A stretch of DNA of 21,478 nt from CAZTZL01 sp964617625 (lineage in GTDB: Bacteria > Zhuqueibacterota > QNDG01 > DSAB01). The DNA lies in the NCBI GenBank assembly GCA_964617625.1, contig CAZTZL010000049.1:1-21478 (forward strand). The letters are read 5' to 3'. Both the position numbers and the translations under genes were made by a program. The notes under the pieces were generated by a model, which was given only the letters and a program-made list of their open reading frames with translations, made no database searches and was not told where the DNA came from. This document shows, piece by piece, positions 1 through 7,695 of the stretch; within the stretch, counting starts at the first letter, position 1; every line of letters begins with the position of its first letter.

Positions 1-91
1 TTTTTTAAATATCTAAAAATTTCAACAACCCATTATTCCAGAATAATACAAGTGGCTAGTCGAATCATCGGGATCGAAAAGACTCGAAATG

Positions 92-475
92 TTATTTCTT
101 ACTTAAAATTTTATTGATAATCTTGATTGTTTTCTCGGGTGTGACATTTCCCTTGTAGGCGTAATAGCTGGCTCCAAGATCCATTGTTTTTTGAACTTCT
201 TCCGCTTCCTTCACATCGGTCAGAACAAGCACGGGGATGTCCGTAGTAAATTTATTGATCCGTATTTTTTGCAGAACTTCCAAGCCATGCATGTCGGGAA
301 GGATAAGATCAAGAACAACCAGATCCGGATTGTAATGCTGTACCTTTTCCCATCCCTGTGTCCCATTTTCCGCTTCGAGTACCTGAAATCCATAATCTTC
401 AAATGCTTTTCGATACGCCAGTCTCGTAGAAGCTGAATCTTCAACAAGAAGAATGGTTTTTTCTTTTATATCCAT
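92..475 (-). CDS. Single-domain response regulator (CheY-like receiver)
   Basis: The 127-residue protein is a bare receiver domain with no output domain, so it probably acts by binding a partner protein, as CheY and Spo0F do. The acidic pocket is E12-D13 in 'LLVEDS', the phospho-acceptor is D56 in 'LVVLDLILPDMHG', the switch Thr is T86 in 'VLVLTD', and the conserved Lys is K108 in 'YAYKG'. All of these are in the expected order and spacing. The start codon has a good ribosome binding site (AAGGA about 8 nt upstream). No histidine kinase is present nearby, so the partner is unknown. Family assignment is firm; the regulated process cannot be told from the sequence. Confidence 0.95.
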   Translation of the reverse strand: MDIKEKTILLVEDSASTRLAYRKAFEDYGFQVLEAENGTQGWEKVQHYNPDLVVLDLILPDMHGLEVLQKIRINKFTTDIPVLVLTDVKEAEEVQKTMDLGASYYAYKGNVTPEKTIKIINKILSKK

Positions 476-535
476 AAATGTATCCTTCTCATTTCTTAGA
501 TGAGTTATTCACAGTTGTATTGAAAATAACAAATC

Positions 536-1405
536 TTACATAAGGTTATAATCGGTCAACACACATTCTACCGTCAATGTATCGGGAACAGATATCAGTG
601 TATCTGACTGCACAACAACACTTTCAAAATAAAATATTTTTATTCGCTTAATCAAACCACATGAACTGATATAATCATATCTAATGAAATCATCGTCCCA
701 TTCTCCGTTACGATCAATATCAAACAACCATTGAATTTCATAACATCGAAATATACCGGCCGGCACCTCAATAGTCACCATACCATTCACTTTTTTATCA
801 ATTGGCCAATCAATATTATAATTCCATTGGAGAGGATATATTAAAGGATATTTTAAACTCATACGAGGAGGTACATATAAATATAAAGAATCATTTTGAA
901 ATAACATTCCTGAATTTGTCCCGATATAACGATCAAGAAAAGATGGATTGAACATTTCCAATAATGGGTATTTATTTTGTGTTTTTGGCATTATTAGATT
1001 TGTACCGCCTTTGTAACCATATTCATAAAGACCACTTTGATCTTGTTTATAATAGCACTCACTTCTATACTCCTCTTGAGTATCATTTGATTGATAGAAT
1101 TCTTTGAAAACATAAGTATCAACTGTATCGTTTATTTCTTCCATATAATCAATAACCATATTTAAATCTGCATGCAGTGTGTCAAAAATAATATAAGATG
1201 TATCAGATTCTAAAGTATCAATTATAGGAATGATGCTGACCCCGTAAGATGTCATTTTGTAATCCCAACTGTTCCCGATACTGATTGGATAGATAAATTC
1301 ATGTTCAACCGGATTGACAGGATTACTCTTTTTCTGGCAAAAAAATGTGGGTATGATAATAAGAATGAATAGTAAACGTACTTTAAATTTCACTTTGGTC
1401 TCCAT
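536..1405 (-). CDS. Hypothetical secreted lipoprotein, AT-rich
   Basis: I do not recognise a named family. The 289-residue protein starts with a basic n-region, a hydrophobic stretch and a Cys at residue 23 ('IPTFFCQKK'), which reads as a lipoprotein signal although the lipobox is not canonical (F instead of a small residue before Cys). The mature part begins 'IYPISIGNSWDYKMTSYG' and later has 'IEVPAGIFRCYEIQW' and 'CGLIKRIKIF'. This pattern recalls lipoproteins of the 'YPL.VGN.W.Y ... VPAGTF.CY.I ... GLVK' type that are common in FCB-group genomes. The gene is clearly richer in A and T than its neighbours, and no strong ribosome binding site precedes the ATG. It is likely a surface or periplasmic beta-rich protein; the function is unknown. 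Confidence 0.8.
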   Translation of the reverse strand: METKVKFKVRLLFILIIIPTFFCQKKSNPVNPVEHEFIYPISIGNSWDYKMTSYGVSIIPIIDTLESDTSYIIFDTLHADLNMVIDYMEEINDTVDTYVFKEFYQSNDTQEEYRSECYYKQDQSGLYEYGYKGGTNLIMPKTQNKYPLLEMFNPSFLDRYIGTNSGMLFQNDSLYLYVPPRMSLKYPLIYPLQWNYNIDWPIDKKVNGMVTIEVPAGIFRCYEIQWLFDIDRNGEWDDDFIRYDYISSCGLIKRIKIFYFESVVVQSDTLISVPDTLTVECVLTDYNLM

Positions 1406-1586
1406 TTATTTCAGATGGTTATATACTGGCTTGTATTGTCCTCCTTTTTTTAATGAATTTCAAACTATCTAAATGGATTACAAAGAAGTGCATAAGAATT
1501 AACGCTTAAAATTAAACGACTTGCTAATAATTAAAAAAGGAATACCCAAAAAGTCAAGCAATTTTTACCGGCACATCCATAATCAA

Positions 1587-1615
1587 GTGCCTGATACGCT
1601 GTTCGTACCAGGCAC
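1587..1615. repeat. REP-like palindromic hairpin
   Basis: GTGCCTGATAC and GTACCAGGCAC flank a 7-nt loop (GCTGTTC), giving an 11-bp stem with a single A.C mismatch. It lies in the 278-bp gap between two minus-strand genes. Neither strand has a U run after the stem, so it is not a simple terminator. The GTGCCTGGTAC...CAGGCAC pattern resembles extragenic palindromes associated with REP-type (RAYT) transposases, but no transposase is in the window and that link is from memory. Confidence 0.6.
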
Positions 1616-1683
1616 CTAAAAATATTAAAAAGATTTATAATACACAATGGAACCGATAACCGATTCCGGAATTAAGAACCAGT

Positions 1684-2709
1684 TTAAAAACCGACCAATT
1701 TCACATTGGCCTCTTCTCTGATTTCTTTAAAATAATCATTCAGAATGGATCGAGATCCTGAATTCTCAAGTTTTTTCACCAATTCATCCCGAACTTCTTC
1801 CAATGGTTTATTCCCGGGGTTACGGGAAAGAATCTTGAGAATGTGATATCCGTATTTCGTTTCGACGATATCGCTGATCTTGCCCACAGGTGTGGAGAAA
1901 CAGGCATCTTCAAAAGGTTTCACCATTTGCCCGCGAGTCACATCCTCGTACAACCCACCTTTGTCTTTTGAGCCTGGATCTTCTGAAAATTCCTTCGCAA
2001 GCGCATCAAACGACTCTCCGCTTCGAGCCCGGGATAAGATTTTTGCCATTTTATTCCGAATGGTTTTCTTTTCCGCATCGGATTTGCCGTTCGTTAAAAG
2101 CAATATATGCTGTACATTTACAAGCGTGTCTTTCAGAAATTCCTGATAAGCTTTTTGAATCCGATCTTCCGAAATCTTACTTCTTGTTTCAATGATGTGG
2201 TCAAGATATTTTTCAATGGTGAGATTTTTCTTTATACTCTCCTTGAAATAATCAAACTGAATATGATTTTCCTCCAAACCAGACATCAATTTTTCTTCTC
2301 CTCCAGCTCTTTGATATTGAACATTTAAAAAGCTGTCCACCTCGGCAGGAGTCACCTTAATTTTTGCCTTCTTCGCAGCTTTTAAAAGTAATCTTTCATC
2401 TGCATACTGAGTTGCAATGTCTCCGATTACGTTTTTCAACTGCTCCGGAGACATATTTTTTAAGCCCTCTGTTCTGTTACCAAAATTAGCCTGTAGCTTG
2501 GACAGCACCTCACCCGATGTAATATCAAAATATTTCGACGTAACAAGCACTTTGTTCGAATCCGGATCCAGAGCCGATAAAATCGGGGAAAGAGCTTTCC
2601 CCAGTGCATATGCCGGCTGATCGGGTGTCAGGGATACCAACTTCTCTTTCTTTCCGCAGGCTGTAAAAATTAAAACGGAAAGAAGCATCACTCCAAACAA
2701 TCGTCTCAT
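1684..2709 (-). CDS. Lipoprotein peptidyl-prolyl cis-trans isomerase (SurA/PpiC/PrsA type)
   Basis: The 341-residue protein is a periplasmic folding catalyst. Residues 1-18 form a lipoprotein signal ending 'LIFTAC' with the lipidated Cys at 18. A helical SurA_N-like chaperone region with a 'VTPAEVDSFL' motif follows, to about residue 190. A parvulin rotamase domain runs from about 197 to 306, with 'VNVQHILL', 'GESFDALAKEFSEDPGS', 'GGLYEDVTRGQMVKPFE' and 'VETKYGYHILKI' all in place. A short helical tail closes the protein. The start has a strong AAGGAG site, and an extended -10 promoter lies 32-40 bp upstream. It probably helps outer-membrane or secreted proteins to fold. It is transcribed away from the divergent hsp20-lon operon, another protein quality-control unit. 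Confidence 0.93.
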   Translation of the reverse strand: MRRLFGVMLLSVLIFTACGKKEKLVSLTPDQPAYALGKALSPILSALDPDSNKVLVTSKYFDITSGEVLSKLQANFGNRTEGLKNMSPEQLKNVIGDIATQYADERLLLKAAKKAKIKVTPAEVDSFLNVQYQRAGGEEKLMSGLEENHIQFDYFKESIKKNLTIEKYLDHIIETRSKISEDRIQKAYQEFLKDTLVNVQHILLLTNGKSDAEKKTIRNKMAKILSRARSGESFDALAKEFSEDPGSKDKGGLYEDVTRGQMVKPFEDACFSTPVGKISDIVETKYGYHILKILSRNPGNKPLEEVRDELVKKLENSGSRSILNDYFKEIREEANVKLVGF

Positions 2710-2740
2710 TCTTTCTCCTTATTAAAAATTAAGTATATGC

Positions 2741-2749
2741 ATTATATCA
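2741..2749 (-). promoter_or_regulatory. Extended -10 promoter of the PPIase gene
   Basis: On the minus strand the sequence reads TGATATAAT, an exact TGnTATAAT extended -10 element. It would place transcription start near 2734, about 25 nt before the start codon at 2709. No good -35 is seen; the -35 region is instead occupied by the palindrome at 2754-2771. Extended -10 promoters can work without a -35. Confidence 0.5.
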
Positions 2750-2753
2750 AGTA

Positions 2754-2771
2754 ATCCCGTCCTGACGGGAT
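2754..2771. repeat. Palindrome ATCCCGT-CCTG-ACGGGAT
   Basis: A perfect 7-bp inverted repeat with a CCTG loop sits just upstream of the extended -10 of the PPIase gene. It could be an operator, or a copy of a dispersed hairpin. A related palindrome (CCCGC-CCTG-GCGGG) occurs at 14100-14113 in the same orientation, and in both cases CTTCCTGCTG follows within about 35 bp. No U run follows on either strand, so a terminator is unlikely. Confidence 0.55.
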
Positions 2772-3113
2772 CAGGAGGGTACTTCCTGCTGTAAATAAAT
2801 AACAACTTTTTAAAATAAGGAAAAAATCAATCGATTCATAGTAAATAATGAAAATTAATGATATAAAAAATAAATGAAATCGGATGAGTTGCCATTTAAC
2901 AACGACAATCCTGTTTGTCCGGTTTATTCTGTAATTTCAATAAAACTATCTAAATGTCTCCCCAGTTTTTTTTCTTGATTTTAACATGGAATAATAGTAA
3001 CATTAATGATAAAAATAGTATTCACGAAAAACCTTGATAACGGGATCTTTTCAGTGCAATAAAACGTAATCCCTTTAATGTAATATAAATTTCGGATCAA
3101 CAGGAGAATGCCC

Positions 3114-3563
3114 GTGGAAAACAGCAAGGAAAAAAGATTCAAGGAACTTCTCATCCCACTCGAAGAGGAAATGGATTTCTTTTTTTCCAATTTCTTCGGA
3201 AGCGCCTATCCAAATCTCTACCGGCATGAACTTTACTGGAAACCCCCGACCGACGTATATGAAACCGAAAAGAACCTTGTTGTGACGATTGAACTGGCAC
3301 AAATCGATCCAAAAGAAGTCAACGTTTCACTTCAGGAAAATATTCTTTACATCAGGGGAATACGCAAGTCAATTCCTTCATCAGAAAAACGGCGATACCA
3401 TAAAATGGAAATCAATTACGGCCCTTTTGAACGGCGTATCGTTATTCCCCAGGAAATTGACATGGAAAAATTAACAGCATCCTATGACAATGGCTTCCTG
3501 GAAATAAAACTTCCTAAAAGACAAAATCTGCCTACCGGCGTTATTAATATTGAGGTCGAATAA
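3114..3563 (+). CDS. Hsp20 / alpha-crystallin small heat shock protein
   Basis: An ATP-independent holdase that binds unfolding proteins in the cytoplasm. A charged N-terminal arm ('FKELLIPLEEEMDFFF') precedes the alpha-crystallin domain, which begins near 'WKPPTDVYETEKNLVVTIEL'. The domain continues through 'IDPKEVNVSLQENILYIRG' and ends with the hallmark 'ASYDNGFLEIKLPK'. The total length of about 150 residues is usual for the family. I place the start at GTG 3114 because the AGGAG site at 3102-3106 is 7 nt from it; the alternative ATG at 3108 would leave only one nucleotide. Lon follows 4 nt downstream, so the holdase and protease are almost certainly co-transcribed and heat-inducible. Confidence 0.95.
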   Translation: MENSKEKRFKELLIPLEEEMDFFFSNFFGSAYPNLYRHELYWKPPTDVYETEKNLVVTIELAQIDPKEVNVSLQENILYIRGIRKSIPSSEKRRYHKMEINYGPFERRIVIPQEIDMEKLTASYDNGFLEIKLPKRQNLPTGVINIEVE

Positions 3564-3567
3564 AAAA

Positions 3568-6006
3568 ATGGATGAAAAAAAGAAACCAGGTCAGAACTCA
3601 CACCCTCTCGCCGGCGAATTCAGCGATTTACCGGACATCCCCCTCGAATTGCCCATTCTCCCCATGAACAACATCCTGATTTTCCCAAACATTGTCGCAC
3701 CCATGATCATTAATGAAGAAAGACAGATCAGCGTCATTAACGAAGCGTTGAGCGACCGAAAAATTGTTGGCCTCTTTGCCCAAAAAGCCAAAAAACTGAA
3801 AGAACAGAACGACACGCTGTACGATATGGGAACAGCGGTTTTTATCCTTAAAATGTTCCGTATCCCCGATGGGAACATGGGATTGATGGTCCAGGGATTG
3901 TCCCGTATCCGTTTGGAAAATATTATACAAACCGATCCCTTCATGAAAGGAAGAATTCGTATCATTCCCGAAGATAAATCCCGATCCGTGAAAACGGAAG
4001 CCTTGCTGAGAGAAGTAACTGAAATTTTTCAACAGATCGTCACTCTTTCGCCATTTCTGCCGGATGAACTGAGCCAGGCCATTCAAAATGTGGAAAGCCC
4101 GAACCGTCTGGCTGATTTCATCGCTTCGAATCTGAAATTCGATATTGAAGAACGTCAGTCCATCCTCGAAACTCTGAACGTAGAGGACCGGTTAATCAAA
4201 CTCCTCACCCTACTCAACCACGAGCTGGAACTGCTCAAACTCGGAAATAAAATCCAGGCCGAAGTGAAAGACAAAATCGAAGACAGCCAGAAAGAATATT
4301 TTCTCCGTGAACAGATGAAGGCCATCCAAAAAGAATTGGGTGAAAAGGACGAACGCACGACTGAAATCGAGGAGTTGAAAAAGAAAATTGACGCAGCCGG
4401 TATGAGCGAAGAAGCAAAACAGGCCGCAGAAAAAGAGCTCGACCGTCTCTCGAAAATGCCGCCCCAGGCAGCCGAATATACGGTTTCCAGAACCTATCTC
4501 GACTGGCTGGTCAGCATTCCCTGGGAAAAGAACACGAAAGATGAAATTGATATAACCCGGGCCAAAGAAATTCTGGACGAGGATCATTTTGATCTGATCG
4601 ATGTAAAGGATCGTATTTTGGAATTTCTTGCTGTGCGGAAATTAAAGGCCACCTCAAAGGGCCCGATTCTCTGTTTTGTCGGCCCTCCGGGCGTGGGAAA
4701 AACCTCTCTGGGCCGTTCCATTGCCCGGGCCATGGGACGGGAATTTGTCAGATACTCGCTGGGAGGCATGCGGGACGAAGCCGAAATCCGGGGACACCGC
4801 CGAACCTACATCGGTTCCCTGCCCGGACGCATCATCCAGGGCATGAAAAAAGCCGGTTCAAATAATCCGGTCTTCATGCTCGATGAAATTGATAAAGTAG
4901 GAACGGATTTCAGGGGCGATCCGGCCTCGGCCCTGCTCGAAGTGCTTGACCCGGAACAGAACGTCGAATTTTCAGATCACTATCTTGAAGTGTCATTTAA
5001 CCTTTCCAAAGTCATGTTTATCACCACTGCAAACGTGCTCGATACAATCCCGCGTCCGCTTCTGGACCGGATGGAAGTCCTTCGGCTTCCAGGATACATT
5101 CAGGAAGAGAAATTACAAATCGCAAAACAATATCTTGTTCCCCGCCAAAGAGATGAAAACGGGCTGAAAAAAAGCCAGATCCGCTTTTCGGACAAGGCCA
5201 TAAAAAAGATAATTGCAGAATACACTCGCGAGGCCGGTGTGCGGAATCTGGAACGTGAAATCGGATCATGCTGTCGAAAAGTGGCCCGTTTGATCGCTGA
5301 AGCTAAAGAGAAAAAAGTGGCCGTCGATCCGGACCAAGTCGTCAAACTGTTGGGGCAGAGAAAATTCTTTTCGGAAATGGCTCAGTACAAAGACGAAATC
5401 GGAATCGCAACAGGTTTGGCCTGGACACCCGTGGGTGGTGAGATTCTTTTCGTTGAAGCCACGGCCATGCCGGGCGGAAAGGGACTGGTACTGACAGGCC
5501 AATTGGGGGATGTCATGAAAGAGTCGGCCCAGGCAGCGCTCTCGTTTATTAGGTCCAGGGCAAAAAGTTTTAATATCCCGGAAGATTTTTTTCAGAACAA
5601 GGATATTCATATCCACGTACCCGAAGGAGCCACTCCCAAAGACGGCCCCTCTGCGGGTGTAACATTGGCTACGGCACTGATTTCTCTTTTAACGGAACAA
5701 CCGGTCAAACACGATTTCGCCATGACAGGAGAGATTACATTGCGCGGGAAAGTACTGCCGGTCGGCGGCATCAAGGAAAAAGTGCTGGCTGCTGCACGCG
5801 CCGGAATTAAAAAAATCATCATGCCGAAATTGAACGAAAAAGATCTGGATGAGATTCCTGAACATATCCGGAATAAGATGAGTTTTACCTTTGTCGAGTG
5901 GCTCAATGAAGTATTCGATATTGCATTAAAACCTTCCCGAAAAAACGAACATGCTGGAAAGCAAAATCATAAAAATACAGATAGAATAATCGAAAAGAAA
6001 AAATGA
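3568..6006 (+). CDS. lon: ATP-dependent Lon protease (LonA)
   Basis: A cytoplasmic AAA+ serine protease that degrades misfolded and regulatory proteins. From ATG 3568 it has 812 residues. The order is an N-terminal substrate-binding LAN domain ('LPILPMNNILIFPNIVAPM'), a coiled-coil linker ('QKEYFLREQMKAIQKELGE'), the AAA+ module with Walker A GPPGVGKT at 372-379 and Walker B 'VFMLDEIDKV', and the protease domain. The catalytic dyad is S695 in 'KDGPSAG' and K738 in 'GGIKEKV', 43 residues apart as in E. coli Lon. An upstream in-frame TTG at 3550 overlaps the hsp20 end; the ATG is preferred because it is the stronger codon and lies downstream of GAGG. The C-terminus has a short charged tail. The stop overlaps the next start as ATGA. 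Confidence 0.98.
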   Translation: MDEKKKPGQNSHPLAGEFSDLPDIPLELPILPMNNILIFPNIVAPMIINEERQISVINEALSDRKIVGLFAQKAKKLKEQNDTLYDMGTAVFILKMFRIPDGNMGLMVQGLSRIRLENIIQTDPFMKGRIRIIPEDKSRSVKTEALLREVTEIFQQIVTLSPFLPDELSQAIQNVESPNRLADFIASNLKFDIEERQSILETLNVEDRLIKLLTLLNHELELLKLGNKIQAEVKDKIEDSQKEYFLREQMKAIQKELGEKDERTTEIEELKKKIDAAGMSEEAKQAAEKELDRLSKMPPQAAEYTVSRTYLDWLVSIPWEKNTKDEIDITRAKEILDEDHFDLIDVKDRILEFLAVRKLKATSKGPILCFVGPPGVGKTSLGRSIARAMGREFVRYSLGGMRDEAEIRGHRRTYIGSLPGRIIQGMKKAGSNNPVFMLDEIDKVGTDFRGDPASALLEVLDPEQNVEFSDHYLEVSFNLSKVMFITTANVLDTIPRPLLDRMEVLRLPGYIQEEKLQIAKQYLVPRQRDENGLKKSQIRFSDKAIKKIIAEYTREAGVRNLEREIGSCCRKVARLIAEAKEKKVAVDPDQVVKLLGQRKFFSEMAQYKDEIGIATGLAWTPVGGEILFVEATAMPGGKGLVLTGQLGDVMKESAQAALSFIRSRAKSFNIPEDFFQNKDIHIHVPEGATPKDGPSAGVTLATALISLLTEQPVKHDFAMTGEITLRGKVLPVGGIKEKVLAAARAGIKKIIMPKLNEKDLDEIPEHIRNKMSFTFVEWLNEVFDIALKPSRKNEHAGKQNHKNTDRIIEKKK

Positions 6007-7526
6007 AAGAGATTTTTAAAACACTTGGCATTGAGAAAATCAATGCCGGCGGATATCACGGAGATTGGTTGACTGGTAATACCGGAGAAATACTCGAATC
6101 CCGCTCTCCCGTCGACAATCGAATCATTGCCAGCGTCAATCAGGTTTCAGCTTCCGGTTACGAGAAAATCATTGCAAAAGCCCGGAACGCCTTTCTCGAA
6201 TGGCGAATGGTGCCGGCACCGAAACGGGGTGAAGTGGTTCGTCAAATGGCTGTGGTATTTCGAAAATACAAAAAAGAACTGGGTGCCCTGGTCACCTATG
6301 AGATGGGAAAGATCCGGGCCGAAGGTGAGGGAGAAGTTCAGGAAATGATCGACATCGCGGATTTTGCAGTCGGACTCTCCCGCCAGCTCTGCGGCAAAAC
6401 CATGCACAGCGAGCGTCCTTCACATCGAATGTACGAACAGTATCATCCTCTGGGTATCGTTGGAGTCATCACCGCTTTCAATTTCCCTGTGGCCGTTTGG
6501 AGCTGGAATGCCATGATCGCTCTAGTGTGCGGCGACGCCGTGATCTGGAAACCGTCCAGCCAGACGCCCCTGACTGCCATTGCCTGCATTAAAATTGCGG
6601 ACCAGGTCTTAAAGGCTAACCATGCCCCGGAAGGTTTGCTGGGACTTCTTGTCGGAAAAGGCTCCATTGTCGGCACGAAACTCGTCGAGGACCGCCGGGT
6701 TCCCCTGATCAGTTTTACGGGAAGCACGGTTCAGGGTAAAAAAATCGGCGGAATCGTCGGCGGCCGTTTGGGGAGAACCATTCTCGAACTTGGCGGCAAC
6801 AATGCAATCATCGTTTCCGAGAATGCCGATCTTGACATGGCAGTCCGGACAATTCTTTTCGGCGCAGCCGGAACGGCAGGCCAGCGCTGCACCACGACAC
6901 GGAGAATTATTGTTCAGGAAAAAGTATACGGCGATGTCCTGAAACGTTTGATTAAGGCCTACGAAAGTATCCGGATCGGCAACCCTCTCGAAGATGGCAT
7001 TCTGATGGGGCCGCTGGTCAACCGGTCCGCCGTTGAAAATATGATAAACGCATTGGATGTCATTAAAAAACAGGGAGGGGAAATAGTATACGGGGGAAAA
7101 GAACTGAAAGGGTATCCCTCCGATTGCTATGTTTCCCCCTGTATTGTTGAAGTGAAAAACGAAATGCCGATTGTAAAAGAAGAGACATTTGCCCCGATTC
7201 TCTATGTCATTAAATATAAAACAATGGATGAAGCCATCGCCATCCATAATGACGTGCCTCAGGGTCTTTCCTCAGCGATCTTTACCCTGAATTTACGGGA
7301 AGCCGAAACATTCCTTTCCTGCAGGGGAAGCGACTGCGGTATTGCCAATATAAACATCAGCACTTCGGGAGCGGAAATCGGAGGTGCATTCGGCGGAGAA
7401 AAGGAAACCGGCGGAGGCAGAGAATCCGGTTCCGATGCATGGAAACAGTACATGCGCCGTCAAACCAGCACGATCAACTGGTCCGACGACCTGCCTCTGG
7501 CTCAGGGGATTCAGTTTGGAGAGTAA
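6003..7526 (+). CDS. Aldehyde dehydrogenase, ALDH7 (antiquitin / aminoadipate-semialdehyde) type
   Basis: An NAD(P)-dependent oxidation of an aldehyde to a carboxylate. The 507 residues carry the catalytic C296 ('GTAGQRCTTTRR') and the general base E262 ('TILELGGNN'), 34 residues apart as is typical of ALDHs. The nucleotide-binding segment is 'FTGSTVQGKKIG'. The end 'SGAEIGGAFGGEKETGGGRESGSD' is diagnostic of the ALDH7 subfamily, whose members oxidise alpha-aminoadipic semialdehyde in lysine breakdown or act on lipid-derived aldehydes. No other lysine-degradation gene is nearby. Instead the gene overlaps the lon stop by 4 nt, so it is probably co-expressed with the stress operon and may detoxify reactive aldehydes. 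The substrate is inference. Confidence 0.93.
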   Translation: MKEIFKTLGIEKINAGGYHGDWLTGNTGEILESRSPVDNRIIASVNQVSASGYEKIIAKARNAFLEWRMVPAPKRGEVVRQMAVVFRKYKKELGALVTYEMGKIRAEGEGEVQEMIDIADFAVGLSRQLCGKTMHSERPSHRMYEQYHPLGIVGVITAFNFPVAVWSWNAMIALVCGDAVIWKPSSQTPLTAIACIKIADQVLKANHAPEGLLGLLVGKGSIVGTKLVEDRRVPLISFTGSTVQGKKIGGIVGGRLGRTILELGGNNAIIVSENADLDMAVRTILFGAAGTAGQRCTTTRRIIVQEKVYGDVLKRLIKAYESIRIGNPLEDGILMGPLVNRSAVENMINALDVIKKQGGEIVYGGKELKGYPSDCYVSPCIVEVKNEMPIVKEETFAPILYVIKYKTMDEAIAIHNDVPQGLSSAIFTLNLREAETFLSCRGSDCGIANINISTSGAEIGGAFGGEKETGGGRESGSDAWKQYMRRQTSTINWSDDLPLAQGIQFGE

Positions 7527-7695
7527 ATTTCAATTACGGTAACTTAAATTCAATACTCATTATCGATCGTTAATCATTCATGAAAAAGAACATTAAAAAA
7601 CTTTTATATACCCGCTGGTTACACGGCTTTGAATAAATCGTCCTTCCTGTTAATCCAATCCATGTTTTTATCATTAATCAATTCAGGGAGTTTTT

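Larger units (their letters stand above)
2710..3113. other. Divergent intergenic region
   Basis: This stretch of about 400 bp separates the minus-strand PPIase gene from the plus-strand hsp20-lon operon. It holds the PPIase promoter and the 2754-2771 palindrome at its left end. The remainder is AT-rich and must contain the hsp20 promoter. A TTGATA at 3034-3039 could be a -35, but no convincing -10 lies 16-18 bp away. I looked for a CIRCE operator (TTAGCACTC-N9-GAGTGCTAA) and did not find one. Confidence 0.6.

Noticed and set aside
32..47. Palindrome ATTATT-CCAG-AATAAT downstream of the response regulator
   Set aside because: Only 6 A/T pairs and no U run after it; too weak to call a terminator.
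3000..3107. CIRCE or sigma-32 promoter for hsp20-lon
   Set aside because: No TTAGCACTC inverted repeat is present, and TTGATA at 3034 has no acceptable -10 partner, so I cannot support a specific heat-shock element.
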